A stretch of 64,000 nucleotides of DNA, taken from NCBI GenBank assembly GCA_028274465.1, contig CM051455.1, positions 53,772,738 through 53,836,737 of the forward strand. Reading direction: 5' to 3'. Under the pieces are notes generated by a model. It saw only the letters and a list, made by a program, of their open reading frames with translations, was not told the origin of the DNA and searched no databases. The translations under genes and the position numbers were made by a program. Of this stretch, positions 1 through 12,107 are shown one piece after another (positions within the stretch are counted from its first letter, which is position 1; the number at the start of each line of letters is the position of its first letter). This DNA is from Plantago ovata. Its lineage: Eukaryota; Streptophyta; Magnoliopsida; Lamiales; Plantaginaceae.

Positions 1-1681
1 ATCTGAAGAGACGCGGCTTTCGCCTTGATCTCTCCGTCCGACAACCTATCCAGCTCGACTTGATCACTATTCGAGATCATCAAATCCCTCCACTTCAAAC
101 CCGCGGCCGGATCATGGAAAAAGGACACCTCCTTCAAGCCTTGACCACGCGTCGAACATGCTTGGCCCCGACTAGCCGCGGTCGCACGATCGGGTGAGTC
201 TGGCAAATCAATCACGGTCTTCTCCGCCGTGCCACTAGCCACACCGGTTCGAGCCCTCTTCCGTTGACCCAAGGCCGAACTTTGGCCTTGCTCTCGAGGC
301 ATCACCGAGGCCGTCCGTTCCGAGTCACGGTTGTCATCCGAACCCTCCACCCGGTTCGAGGGAGGAACACCAGTACCGGGCACCAACTCCTGAACAGTCC
401 CACCCGCGGCACCGGATCCTGATTCGCCGCCAAGATCCTCGTTCGGAATAGGAGTAAGATGTGGAGCAACGGAGGGATCAACTATGGTCGAAATGTTGTG
501 CGGCCTCGACTCCGTATACTTTGGAACCGTATTTTTGTTCGCAAGAGACAGATCCCTTCGGGCCAGGAATTCCTGAGACAGCTTCATCCAATAACCTACG
601 AAGAAAACACGTCGAACAGGTTAGTAAAAAAAAAAAAAAAAAAAAACATGCGAAAAAGACAAGGCAACAGAAGGAAAAACGTACCCAAGTCTCGGATATT
701 CCCTCGAATCTCTGGTTCCACCGAAGACACGCCCCCAAGGTATAGGATCGGCTCCACCAAGAGACTATATGGGATTATTCGATCCTCGGGCGTTCGACCC
801 CGGTAGGCATCAGCCCATTCGTTTCGACGGGCAAGAATGGTAAGCACACCATCATGACGGCGCCATAATCGAGGAGTCGGAACCACTCTGGGGGTGCCAT
901 TTTCGTTCGAGGGCATCCGAACGAAAACGTAACGCCTCTTGTATCCAGGGCCGTGAGAAGACTGGAACTTGGTGAAGAGTTCGAAGTGTCTAGTGGCCGA
1001 GAAGTAATAAAAGCAACCTCCATCTTTACTTTCGACCATCGAGAAGAAGTGTAGAAAGTTCGAGACAGTCACTTTCCGGTTGATAGACTTGCACCACACA
1101 CAAAACGCAATCATCATCCCCACCCCATTCGGCAATAGCTGAGTCGGACATAACTCCAAAGAGTCCAAGATGTGGACCACTCCTTCACATATCGGGAACC
1201 TAAAACCATGCTCTAAGGCTTGGATGGTTATGGCAATACAATCAGAGGGAGGGTTGTACATCCTATCGTTCGGGCCAGGCAAGATAATCTCATACGTCCT
1301 AGGGATCCCAAATTTGTGGTACAAGGACTCGGCTTCCTTTCTTCGAACCGAACTAACATCCGTCGGGAGCCTATTATCCGAATTCGCTTCCATCAGAACC
1401 TCGTCCAAAACCGCCTCGTCTTGATTCTCGGCGGGCTCGGCCATCTCAAGAACCCGACTTTGGCTCCTCAAAAGTCGAGTCGTCAGCGAAGGGCCAGGTT
1501 TTTTCGCCGGTAAAAGGGATCTCCGAATTACCTGGTTCGAGGTTAAAAAGGGGGACGAATCAGAAGGGGAGAAAGGGCCACTATCCCTACCTAAAGAGTT
1601 CGACCTTTTGTTTACACTAAAAGAGTTCGCATTGTTCGAGTCATCACCGGCACCGGGTTGGTCAGCATTTCGTTTCGACAT
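1..1681 (-). CDS. Antisense accessory ORF of the Tat element (putative gypsy-type transposase domain), two exons, partial
   Basis: Exon 1 (1681-685) starts at MSKRN. It holds a Ser/Pro-rich N-terminus and then a domain with ICEGVVHILDSLELCPTQL, GVGMMIAFCVWC and SKDGGCFYYFSA, which resembles the Pfam family called 'Transposase (putative), gypsy type'. An 89-bp intron (684-596) has donor GTACGT, a long T-tract and acceptor CGTAG. Splicing restores the frame into exon 2 (595 to beyond base 1), which begins GYWMKLSQEFLARRDLSLAN and runs open to the window edge for almost 200 codons, with a Gly/Ser/Arg-rich stretch. The upstream in-frame Met near 1708 is less likely to be the start. The function of these ORFs is not known; the phase-preserving intron argues for selection on the spliced protein. 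The 3' end is missing. Confidence 0.72.
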
Positions 1682-2164
1682 CCTTACAAAAACTACCAAA
1701 AGGAACAATCAGTTCGGATCCAACCAGAATCCACTAGCTATCGAAAGGATGTAAAAACGAAAAGTTCAATCGACCCGACTACAAGTGTTCGACCACACAA
1801 CTACCCAAATCAAAAAGATACAAGGCAAAGAACTACATGTTGGACACCTACTACTTCAATCGACACGGCTCGACATGCAAGACAAAGGACTACATGCAAA
1901 TTAAATCGTTCGACTCCAATACAAGGGAATTCGACAAATTCCCCCGGATCAAATCCGTTCGACACCTACAAGGGAATTGTCGAATTCCCCTGGCGAAATA
2001 ATTCGACGCCAACACAGGGAGTTCGTTCGACACACGAAAGTTTCGACAGCACAAACAATGGTCTCGACAGCACAATGGTTTTTACAGACAACAGACGACC
2101 CATTTGTTCGGAACCGACACTGATTCTCGGCATGAGGGTTCGACACCATGAGTTCGACCCCTAA

Positions 2165-2600
2165 TTAGCCGTGCGTTTCGACACCACGCGTTCGGCCACC
2201 GAGAACCGCGCGTTCGACGCTAACGGCAATTGGGGATCGAACCCAATTAGCCGTGCGTTCGACGCTAACGGCAATTGGGGATCGAACCCAATTAGTCGTG
2301 CGTTCGACGCTAGCGGCCACCGGGCGCCGTACGTTCGAAACTAGCGGCAAATTTGGGTTCGAACCCAATTAGCCGCGCGTTCGACGCTAGCATCCACCGT
2401 GCGCCGTGTGTTCGACGCTAGCGGCAATTAGGGGTCGAACCCGGATTGTCGTGCGTTCGATGCTAGCGGCCACCGGGCGCCGTACGTTCGACGCTAGCGG
2501 CAATTGGGGGTCGAACCCAATTAGCCGTGCGTTCGACGCTAGCGGCTATCGTGCGCCGTGCGTTCGACGCTAGCGGCAATTGGGGATCGAACCCAATTAG
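2165..2600 (+). repeat. Composite tandem repeat of alternating 45-bp and 31-bp units
   Basis: About ten units, nearly all closing with GCGTTCGACGCTAGCGG or a close variant. Long units (about 45 bp) contain CAATTGGGG and TCGAACCCAATTAG. Short units (31 bp) contain CCACCGGGCGCCGTACG. After two long units in a row the order is short-long-short-long, giving a 76-bp higher-order period. It sits between the antisense ORF and the 3' LTR, the usual place for hypervariable repeats of Tat elements. Confidence 0.85.
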
Positions 2601-2926
2601 CTACCCGAACCGAGAAAGTGCAAGAGCAAGAAGTTCAACACTAGCCCACTTTACCCCACCGACACAAGCGTATGCAAGCACAAGGCGCCCCTCCGGATCA
2701 ACCCAAACGGCCAAAGCTCCGTTTGGATACGTCACCGGAGAAGCCGCGGCATTGAAACAACAAAATTGACAATGCGAATTGCAAGGACGAGGTAAGAGAA
2801 GAAGATCCCTAAACTTGCACAAAGTCTTGCCGGAATTCATTAAAGAAAAACCGTAAAAGGAAATGCATGAAGGAAAGAGCATAGCCAACAACAATCGAAG
2901 TAAACAAAGTTCGAGGAAAGGCATAC

Positions 2927-3110
2927 CTGGATTAAACGACGATAGAGAACGGCTTCCGGGAACAAAAGGCCGGTGACGATCGAGCAAGGAGCAACCGGCG
3001 AAGCGAAACGCCGAAAGAGAGTAAAGAGAAGAAATGAAGATGAAAAGAAAAAGAAAGGGAGGAAAGTAAAGAAGAAGAAGAGGATCTATAACCTCTTTAA
3101 AACAACTCCA
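2927..3110 (-). promoter_or_regulatory. Candidate promoter and 5'-UTR exon for the antisense ORF
   Basis: Read on the - strand, a TTATAGAT box near 3090 is followed by a pyrimidine-rich leader and then a strong splice donor, CCAG then GTATGC, at 2927/2926. A matching acceptor (TTTTGGTAG) lies at about 1693, 11 bases before the MSKRN start codon. The antisense gene could therefore have its own promoter next to the 3' LTR and a 1.2-kb 5'-UTR intron that removes the tandem repeat. This is inference from consensus signals only. Confidence 0.35.
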
Positions 3111-3266
3111 TCCAATGAGAATTTACCAAGATACCCCTCATACAAATTCAAAATTCAAAAAAGGCCCGAGTTCATGCCAAATCCCGCCACAACGATACCT
3201 CGAACGTTAAATCTCTGAACTTTCGATGGTTTCCTCGTCATCATCCATCGAAACTTGGGGGACTCA

Positions 3267-3750
3267 TGATATGGGGACAAGTGGTAAAGCTACAAGTCGA
3301 ACAACCTTGTTATGGACTCGAACAGATTACTCGTTTTTGACCCCTCGAAGACCATGGAGTTTTCCTCGACCAACCCGGAGGTATCTACATGGGTCGAACC
3401 ACTCAAGGGTCGAACCACTCAAGTACGCTCCAAGGGTCGAACCACTCAAGTACGCTCCAAGGGTCGAACTACCTAAGGGAAAAGTACGGTCGAACAAGTA
3501 TACCGAACGAAGAGGCCACCTACTCAGTCGAACACCTAGAGAAAATGTGGGACCTCTACCGTATCCTATATATATGTCCTCATTTATTGCTCGTATCATT
3601 CAGTCATTACTATTCCATTTTCACTTCTCAACACATTAACTTGCTCACCGGTCTAACTTCGGTAGGCCGGAGCTAAGTCCCCTCCCCCTTACTTTCCCCT
3701 CATTTTGCAGGCACTCATCTCCGTCCACACTCAAAATACTCCTTCCATCA
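3267..3750 (+). repeat. 3' LTR of the Tat element
   Basis: Starts TGATATGGGG just after the polypurine tract and ends CTTCCATCA, giving TGAT/ATCA ends. A TATA-like box (CTATATATATG) lies near 3568 on the + strand, and TTTTGCAGGC near 3705 resembles the 3' half of Tat LTRs. The 484-bp length is provisional: no second LTR is in the window, and an alternative CA end exists near 3807. Confidence 0.55.
3391..3478 (+). repeat. 27-bp tandem repeat inside the LTR
   Basis: Two full 27-bp units (GGGTCGAACCACTCAAG plus TACGCTCCAA), preceded and followed by partial units. It lies upstream of the LTR TATA-like box, where such repeats often act as enhancer-type elements; that role is inferred. Confidence 0.8.
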
Positions 3751-3861
3751 GCTTCCATGGATCGAGAGATGATGATATAAACTCCCTAACCGGTTTTACC
3801 TTCATCAGTTACAATACATACAATACACACATGCATGAATACATAAAAGAGAGATAGTTAA

Positions 3862-4126
3862 TACTTCCTCTATTTTATTAATAATTTTCTAAGTTTCTAT
3901 TTTAGGCGTTCTATTACAAACTTCATAACCCAAATATGGAAAGTTTTCAACATACTTACTAATTTTTTATTATTTCTATCTCCTTATTTATAACCACTTT
4001 TTCACTCTCTATCATACTTTATCACTCTTTTACAATTAAATACCTATACAAATTAATTTTTAATATTATTCCTTAAAATTGATAATTTTTACCACTTAGG
4101 AGGTAATTATAAAAATGGAGGAAGTA
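3862..4126. mobile_element. Stowaway-like MITE
   Basis: Starts TACTTCCTCTATTTT and ends AAAAATGGAGGAAGTA, an imperfect terminal inverted repeat of the CTCC-type seen in Stowaway MITEs, with TA at both borders. The interior is AT-rich and non-coding. Its reverse complement matches the copy at 39364-39570 over most of the latter's length. Confidence 0.75.
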
Positions 4127-4319
4127 TATTTTTAAATTTTTTAAGTATATATACAGGAGAATTTGTGTTTAATGGTACTATGGAAAGATCGGCACTTACA
4201 TGTCCAATGAATATTTTGAGTCATCACCGCAAAATCGCAAATTGAGCATAATGAATCGACCTCCTATTAAATAACTGTCTTTTTTTTTTAATTAAGCTTG
4301 CAACATGTCATAGATAGGT

Positions 4320-4527
<208 letters not shown>

Positions 4528-5345
4528 GAAGAAACAGAACTTATATTGAACTCAAATAACTCAAGTTACATCAGGGATATCTAGGGGCAAATATGTGCAA
4601 CCAAAACTATCTGTAAAAAATTTACAAAAAATAAAAAATAAAAAAAAATAGCTAAGGAATTGCAAAAGAAATTAAGTTGGTTCCTGAATAATGGTCCCAA
4701 CAGAAGAAAAGCTTGGTGGAGTAATTTCCAATTGCTGAATAATATTGAAAGAATCACCTTCAAACTCAACATTCTGGAACTGCACTTCGACCGCCATGCG
4801 CAAAACTTCCTTGGCGGCAAGGCATTCTGCTAATTTTGGACTATTAACATGCTTGATTCTTTTTCTTCGCCAAGCCACAACTGTCCCTGTATGATCACGA
4901 GATACTATACCCAACCCTGCATCCTGCTGCCTAGCTAGTACTTACAGTGGGATCGAAATTTACTGCAATACAGTCTATGGCAGGTGGATTCTATCTACTC
5001 CATCGGCGAATCTGGGGGTCGTGTCTGTGCAAAAGGGCATGTGCAGCTCTATACCGATCAATGAATCTGCGCACAAACGCCACTAATTCCTGGGCATCAT
5101 ACCCGCTATGCTCAAACACAACTCTATTACGGTTACACCAAAGACTCCAACACAACACAACAACAAATTCCAGATCTTTCCCATCATGTTTACTCCGCAA
5201 ATAATCCATCCAATTTCCAACATTTGTGAAATCATTTGCAATAGGAACAAAAGGAATTGATGAACAGGCCCAATAATGTCTAGCAAATAAACAATCACGA
5301 AAAACCTGGGTTAAGGTTTCCGTCCTAAAGCCAGACTGGAATAAT
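4528..5345 (-). pseudogene. LINE ORF2 remnant: zf-RVT and RNase H region
   Basis: On the - strand, ETLTQVFRDCLFARHYWAC near 5330 is the usual C-terminal zf-RVT region of plant L1-type LINEs. The linker LCWSLWCNRNRVVFEH follows near 5130. The RNase H-like domain appears at 4914-4672 with GIVSRDHTGTVVAWRRKR, AECLAAKEVLRMAVE and VEFEGDSFNIIQQL. Stop codons and frame changes (near 4945-4990) break the frame. The 3' end is A-rich and passes into the AAT microsatellite. No 5' boundary or target-site duplication was found. Confidence 0.8.
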
Positions 5346-6395
5346 ATTTATGGCTGCTCTTTATAATCAAAATAAAAGGTTAAAATGAAGCCAAAACCAA
5401 AAGGAAATTACTACTGTTGTTCACAAATACTAATGCATTTCATGATAATCAAAAGCAGTGAAAGATTGCAAAATTTTATCAAACAGGACACCGGGCATGT
5501 AAACCTTTTATAACACCCAAACAATGTCTTTCAATCCCCACTAAATGGTTGATGATGGGTAACGAGAGCAGCAGCTTTGTTGTGTTACATGTATCTGTCT
5601 TGTTGATGCATTAGATTTGGTTTAGCAAATTCTATGTGCTTATGTTCCCATGTAATCTGTACTTTTGTCGAGGGCAAACTCGATCTGAAATGAAAGTTTT
5701 AGGGCCAAATTACACACTTTAATTCTCTGTCCTAATATGTACAGTTGAACGATTTTAACTTTTTGTAGTCAACACATTTTGATTTTAATTAATTCCCAAT
5801 TCCACTTTACGACGACAATATATTTAACGAGATTATATATATTATCATGAAAGTTTACGTTCTAAAGTTTCATAATGTAATACTTTGGCTAAATATTTTA
5901 TTGTTATGGTTTAAGATTCATTTGTAATCCAAATCGATAACTCTTCACTACATAAATTCAAAATGGTTCAATGGTATGGAGGGAGTATATAGAATTTTTA
6001 GAATGTTAAGGAGAGGCCAAACCTTAAAAAATAATACTACCTATAAATTTCCCTGTGAAAGACATACCTACCATATAGTTCCACCCATAATTTATTTCTT
6101 GTTACTATGTGAATGTTCAACCGATGAGTGAACTGAGCCAGTATGGACGTCATTGTGAGCCATTGATTGTCAAATTTTCTCATGATTTGTCTTCTTAAAA
6201 TGAAATTAGGCTTCTTCTTCAAGTAAATTGGGGATCTTCAATTTCTGGTCATTCGGTATTTATTTTCAACAAGAAACTACCAACAGAACTGCAACTACAT
6301 ACAATCATGAGAATTATTACAAACTATCTACTTCAAAAATTAAATACAGTAAACATATATATCTTTTCCTATCAAGCCTTACAAGAACTCCAGGC
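5346..6395. other. Intergenic AT-rich spacer
   Basis: No supportable gene. The stretch 5700-5990 ends in ATGGAGGGAGTATA, like the right end of a Stowaway-type MITE, but no clear left terminus was found. Confidence 0.5.
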
Positions 6396-8264
6396 CTAGA
6401 TTTTCTGCAGGATCAACTGCGCTCCAAATTGGGGTTTAAGTGATAACACCATTTCGGACGCATGTGCATACGTTGGCGAAAGTTGGAATGAATATATTTG
6501 CAGAATCATTGCTATTGCCATTTTCACCTCAAGCATTGCGAAATTCTGTCCAACGCATATACGATGCCCTCCTCCAAATGGTAAGTACGTGAACTGCCCT
6601 TTCGTCGCCTTTGCTATCCCTTCACTAAACCTTGCTGGTTTGAATTCCTTTGCATCATCACCCCAGTATTTAGGATCGTGGTGCAACAAGATTGTAGCCA
6701 GAAAAAACTCCACCCCTGCTGGTAGGGTCAAATTTCCTATTGTTGTTTCCTGGCGAATGGTTCGTGCAAGAATGCCACCTGATGGATATAATCTGTGAAC
6801 CTCTTGAATTATCATGGTTACCTGCAGCATGCAGTATGAATGAACAACATGTTCCTTAACTTTAAAGAGAGAGAATACAGTACGTACCATAGAGTATTAA
6901 CTTACAATTTTCAAGTGGTTTAGCCCCTCATAATCTGGTTTGTCACTACCAAAAACTTTCATAACCTCCTCCCTCGCTCGATCCTGCCACTCTGGATGCG
7001 TACTCAGCAAAATCATAGTCCAAACGATCAATGATGATGTCGTCTCTTGACCAGCAATGTAGAAAAGCTTACATTCCTCAACTACGTCCTGAAAGCTCAT
7101 TCCAGACCCATTTCCATTTTGTTTTATCTCTTTGTAATTTGATTCTAATAGTATTCCCAATAAGTCATCAGATTTCACCTCCCCTAGCTCAATGAGCGCC
7201 ATCCTTTTGTTAATCAGTCCTATTATAGATGACTCAATTTCCTTTGGCACTTGCTTCATCAGTTCATCCTTCTATTCGATTTGGTAGGCAAGAACCTGCA
7301 CGTATATGAATTTTAAGAAGAAAAAATGTTCATAAATTTGGTTTTGATCAAATTAATTCAAATAATTACCTCCATCCAGGAATGTAACTCATCATGAGAG
7401 CCTGCAAGAGAAGTCCACTTAGTTCTTTCTGAAGTTCGAATATCTTTCGTCCTTCTTTATAATTACTACCAAATGCAGTACGGGAAATTACATCACTGGT
7501 CAATGTTTGAAGATAAGGATACACATCCAATTCGCATGATCCTTCACTCGGTATAATCTCCTCCCATTTTTTCAGCATGTCGCAACAGGACTCATGAAAG
7601 GACGGAAGCATAAGCTGCACCAATGAAAGTAAATGTCATATCCTAAACTTCGAGAAATTCGATTCATATGTATATATATCACAGTATTACCTTAAGTTTC
7701 TCAAGATGAAAAGCAGGATTGATTATCTTTCTATGCTTGGCCCATTTATCGGTCTCATAGTCATAGGTTGCTACTCCTTGTGATAGGAGTTTGGCTAATG
7801 GATGTGAAGGCTTCTGAAAGACGTAGATCTTCGCTAACATCTCTTTGATCATCTCAGGATCTGTGATCAGAAGTGTTGGTTTTGGACCGGACCACATAAA
7901 GCAGTTATGTCCTGCAAATTTCAAAGTTATGACGCAATCATAGATTTGTCGAACAAATGGAAATATACATAATTTACTTACGTACCGTATTTTTGTACTG
8001 ATTCATATACGAAGGGCATGAGTCTGTTGAAAATATCATTGGAAAAGTTGATGGGCTTAGACTTAGCTTCTCTCTCCATTTTCACCATCTCTACGTAGTC
8101 TCCAACCAAAAATCGGTACAAATTTCCTCTGAAACCTTGCTGCCTCAAGCACTTTTCCAGTTTTCTTGGCCTAATCCAACCCAGTTCATGAATTTCCATG
8201 CATACACTAATAGAAATGTAGCACTTAAAAGCAGTACCAAGCCTTGCATAATCATCATGTCCAT
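6396..8264 (-). pseudogene. CYP72A-like cytochrome P450, copy 1, two frameshifts
   Basis: Five-exon gene with the exon layout of its neighbours: 8264-7986, 7911-7691, 7614-7370, 7295-6906 and 6821-6396, all with GT/AG borders. CYP72A enzymes are ER-anchored monooxygenases that oxidise triterpenoids, iridoids or gibberellins. Visible motifs are the membrane anchor (about residues 1-28, MDMMIMQGLVLLL), the I-helix AGQETTSSL, the ExxR helix EVHRLYP, PARF in place of the usual PERF, and the haem loop [10 protein letters not shown]. Compared with copies 2 and 3, one T is missing near 8180, just after the anchor, and 8 bp are inserted at 7261-7268, creating a TGA at the start of exon 4. All splice sites remain intact, so the gene died recently. 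A sequencing or assembly error could mimic either lesion, but both together make this unlikely. Confidence 0.85.
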
Positions 8265-9387
8265 AACTTTCTTTTGACTCTTTGTTTTTTAGTTGAAATG
8301 TAAGGTAGTTTTATATGGTTTCTGATTTTATAAGAGCCTCAGAAATGGAAATGGGGTTGTCTGAGATGTTTGGACTAGTATTCAGTCCACAATTCAAATC
8401 TGACATGGATAAGTATTGATCATGTCCCTTTTTTGAAATTTCATTTCTTACCTTTCTACATTTTCGAATAAAATGCACAAATCACAAAATTAGTTAGTTG
8501 CCTGTGGAACTGGTACAGTAAAAACTTGTTTTCCAAGATATGAATTTTCAAGTAGTGATCTTGTTAGTTGTTCATTTGTGAAATTTCATTTCTTTTACCT
8601 TTCTTTGCACAAATGACAAGATTAGTTGTGTGTACGTAACTGAGAGATGATACCATTTTTGAAGATTCCGGGCAAATTGATTCAAAGTAAACTTCAGACA
8701 TGGAATATTTTATGATTGCGTAATAAACTTTGAAATTGAAGAGATGTTTGTGAACTCACCAGGGTTCGCCCTTTTGGGGGTTTGCACCTCAAACTTGGGC
8801 ACTCAGGGTCGATACCTCACCTTGGTTCGTGTAAAATTGGAATACATGGAATTATTTCGAAACTTGTTAACAGGGGCCGAGCCAGGAACGCAAATGACAT
8901 GTGGCTAAGTTCCATACTAACGAATACACTCAATCACAGAATTTTCAAATTGATTGCGCAATCACTTGACTACTCTACTAGAAACAAAGAGAGGAAGGTT
9001 CCAAAAAAGTCTTGTATCCTGATCTTGGTCCCATCCGTTCTTCTTCGCATGTATCATTTGACTACGATTATGGCCCGCCACTAATTTCTCGTGGAAAGGC
9101 AGCAAGAGGTCATGAAAGCTCCAAATTGGAGCTTCAATTGAAGCAATTCTTTCACAAAGCTTCAATGAAGCTTTGAACCAGAGCAAACAGTAGCTCAGAA
9201 GCTTAACTGAACTCTGTTCAGAGCTGGATTAAACTGCTCTTTGTTAGCTGAATTGAGGATTCTTTAATCTCTTGTTAAAGGGTGTTTATTTTCAACAAGG
9301 AGTTACTAAAAAACCAAACACAACTGCAACTGCAGTCATGAGAACTGCTACAAAACATCTATACTTGGAAATACAGGAAATATATAT
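8265..9387. other. Intergenic spacer upstream of P450 copy 1
   Basis: No gene supported. On the - strand a TATA-like box (CCATATAAAACTACC) lies near 8315, about 50 bp before the copy 1 ATG. The stretches near 8435 and 8575 both contain GAAATTTCATTTCTT followed by ACCTTTCT, suggesting a diverged local duplication. Confidence 0.4.
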
Positions 9388-9647
9388 TACTTCCTACGGT
9401 AACTTTAGAGAACTTCATTTGGTTTTGTTGATTTTTTCAATGTCGGGTTTGACCTCAAATTAATCACAAATCATTGTGGAAAAAATGTTTTTAAAAATTA
9501 TATTATGAATGTATACATCTTATATTTTTATAATGTAACTTTTAAAATTATTTTTTCCGTAATGAATTATGATTAATTTGAGGTCAAATCGAACATAAAA
9601 AAGTCAACAAAACCAAGTGGGGATCTTTAAAGTTTTCGGAGGAAGTA
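9388..9647. mobile_element. Stowaway-like MITE
   Basis: Starts TTACTTCCTACGGTAACTTT and ends AAAGTTTTCGGAGGAAGTA. The inner arms are also complementary (AACTTCATTTGGTTTTGTTG against CAACAAAACCAAGT). About 260 bp, AT-rich and non-coding, 34 bp beyond the 3' end of P450 copy 2. Confidence 0.8.
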
Positions 9648-9680
9648 TTGTTTATTCGTGTTCTACAAAGATTTCCCTGC

Positions 9681-11553
9681 CTAGATTTTCTGGAGGATTA
9701 ATTGTGCTCCAAACTGTGGTTGAAGGGATAACACCATTTCAGGTGCATGTGCATACGATGGCGAAAGCTTGAAAGAATATCGTTGCAAAATCATCGCTAG
9801 TGCCATTTTTGCCTCTAGCATAGCAAAATTCTGTCCAAGGCATATACGAGGCCCTGCCCCAAATGGAAAGTACGAGAGCTGCCCCTTGGTCGTCTTTGCA
9901 ATCCCCTCACTAAATCTCTCCGGTTTGAACTCTTTTGCATCATCACCCCAGTATTTTGAATCGTGTTGCAGCAAGATTGTTGGCAGGTAGAACTCGACAC
10001 CTGCTGGTAGTGTCAACTTTCCTGTTTTTGTTTCCTCACGAATGGTTCGCGAAAGCATGACAGCTGCTGGATATAGTCTTAGAACTTCATGAAAGATCAT
10101 TGTTACCTGCACATTCACATACACAGAAGAATGAAAAACCTGTTCTTTGTAAGAAAATTAAAAGTCCCATAATATAAACATACAATTTTCAACTGGTTCA
10201 GCGCCTCATATTCTGGTTTGTCACTCCAAAAAACTTGCATAACTTCTTGCCTCGCGCGATCCTGCCACTCTGAATGCGTGCTCAACAAAATCATAGTCCA
10301 AACGAGCAATGATGATGTCGTCTCTTGACCAGCAATGTAAAAAAGCTTACACTCATCGACCACATCCTGCAAGCTCATTCCAGACCCATCTCCATTTGTC
10401 TGCATCTCATTGTAATTCGACTCTAATAGTATTCCCAATAAGTCATCAGATTTCACCTCTCCTGCTTCCATCAGCTTCATCCTTTTGTTAATTAGTTCCA
10501 TTATAGATGACTCCACTTCCTTTGCAATTTGCTTCATCCTTCTATTTGATTTCGTAGGCAAGAATCTACAACAAATTTAACATAATTTTTTTTACTAATC
10601 TGCCATCAATTTAGTTAGAGTTTTAAGTAATTAATATATACATTACCTCCATCCAGGGATGTAACTCATCATGAGGGCCTGCAAGATAAGTCCACCTTGT
10701 TCTTTCTGAAGCTCAAATATCTTTCGTCCTTCTTCATAGTTACTACCAAAGGCTGTACGCGAAATTGCATCACTTGTCAGTGTTTGAAGATAAGGATACA
10801 CATCCAGTTCGCACGATCCTTCACTCGGTACAATCTTCTCCCACTTCCTCAGCATGTCGCAACAGGACTCATGAAATGATGGAAGCATATTCTGCACTAA
10901 ACAAAGTCAATCTCATATGATCCTAAAATTCGAAAACAAGGTCAATCTCATATACTATGTATACAATACATACCTTAAGTTTCTCAAGATGAAAAGCAGG
11001 ATTAATCAACTTTCTGTGCTTGGCCCATTTATCGGTCTCATAGACTGCTACTCCTTGTGCTAGCAGTTTGACTAATGGATGTGTAAGCTTATGAAAGACG
11101 TAAGTCTTCGCTAACATCTCTTTGATTATCTCAGGATCTGTGATCAGAGCTGTCGGTTTTGGACCGAACCACACGAAGCAGTTCTGTCCTGCAAATGAAT
11201 AAACAGGAGTATTATTAAGATTTACATCATCAAGAAAAAGAATCATAACTCTTTAAAACAGAAACTACTTACATACCATATTTTTGGACAGAATCATGTA
11301 TAAAAGGAATGACTCTAGCCGCAAAATCATTGGAGAAGTTGATAGGCTTGCACTGAGCTTGTTTAGTCATGGTAGCCATTTCTCTGTAGTCTCCAACCAA
11401 GAATCTGTAAGAGTTTCCATTGAAGCCTTGCTGCCTCAAGCATTTTTCAAGTTTTCTTGGCTGAAGCCAAACCCAGTTGATGATTCTCCATGCATATAAC
11501 AATACAATAGAAGCAGTAACAAGTATCAGTAGAATTTGGACTACTAGGTCCAT
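9681..11553 (-). CDS. CYP72A-like cytochrome P450, copy 2 (intact, 514 aa)
   Basis: Exons 11553-11277, 11188-10974, 10891-10647, 10565-10184 and 10106-9681 total 1545 nt, in frame, with standard GT/AG introns. It encodes an ER-membrane haem-thiolate monooxygenase of the CYP72A family, a family that hydroxylates or carboxylates triterpenoid and other terpenoid scaffolds; the substrate cannot be read from sequence. The N-terminal anchor [20 protein letters not shown] is followed by the basic [14 protein letters not shown]. Catalytic landmarks are the I-helix AGQETTSSL (oxygen activation), K-helix EVLRLYP (ExxR), PERF and the haem-binding [14 protein letters not shown] with its Cys ligand. I chose MDLVVQ as the start, not the Met 25 codons upstream, because copy 3 begins there and the anchor follows at once. 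This is the only open member of the three-gene array. Confidence 0.92.
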
Positions 11554-11637
11554 TACTTTTGGTTTGGTTTCCTTCAACAAACAATTGGAAAAATTAGTGT
11601 TGTGTTGTATTAGAATAAGAATTCCCATATATGTTGT

Positions 11638-11665
11638 GAATTTATATACTTGCTTAATTAATTAG
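11638..11665 (-). promoter_or_regulatory. TATA-like box and conserved upstream block, P450 copy 2
   Basis: On the - strand, AATTAAGCAAGTATATAAAT lies about 90-110 bp before the ATG of copy 2. The same AATTAAGCAAGTATATA block occurs upstream of copy 3 at 15363-15388, so it predates the duplication and was kept. Confidence 0.55.
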
Positions 11666-12107
11666 CAAGACCTTTCTTCTTCTCTATTTTTTTTTAACGG
11701 ATTTGACGAGTGATAGTCCTGATGGAGACTAGGACGTGGAGTAGTATTATTAGTCCATCCCAGAACGTTATCTAGCTAGTTGCCTTAGTTGAAATTTCGT
11801 TCTGTAGTACTTTCCCACATACTTCCTATTATACACACTAGCAGGAACTTACCTTTCAATTTACCGCGAAGACACCAGGCAACGTTCAGGTAATAATTTA
11901 AGATGGGCTTGTAGGGACACTAACTTTGGCAGTTAGGGCAGTCAATTTTCTTATTTGATCTAGAAAAAGAAGTATGTTGCCACAAAATTTTTTTTAAAAG
12001 TTACACTTTACTCCGATATCTTTTTAATATGTCATGTTATCACCAAACGTTTTTAAAAAGTGGCAATTTACATGATTTTTAATATGTCATGTTACTACAA
12101 TGCACTG

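Larger units (their letters stand above)
1..3750 (+). mobile_element. Tat/Ogre-lineage Ty3/gypsy LTR retrotransposon, 3' part
   Basis: The element enters from the left edge. Read on the + strand it shows an accessory ORF on the opposite strand (1-1681), a variable tandem-repeat region (2165-2600), a polypurine tract (CTTGGGGGAC, about 3254-3263) and a 3' LTR starting TGAT and ending ATCA (3267-3750). Tat-lineage elements such as Grande and Retand are known to carry an extra antisense ORF between pol and the 3' LTR and hypervariable tandem repeats in the same place, and this order matches. Pol, the PBS and the 5' LTR lie outside the window, so the lineage rests on architecture rather than reverse transcriptase sequence. 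Confidence 0.7.

Noticed and set aside
2165-2600. Regular repeats that might suggest a CRISPR array
   Set aside because: Units abut with no unique spacers, there are no cas genes, and the context is a plant retrotransposon.
8782-9186. Frames on both strands near 8.8-9.2 kb
   Set aside because: No domain recognised and no homologue among the window's families.
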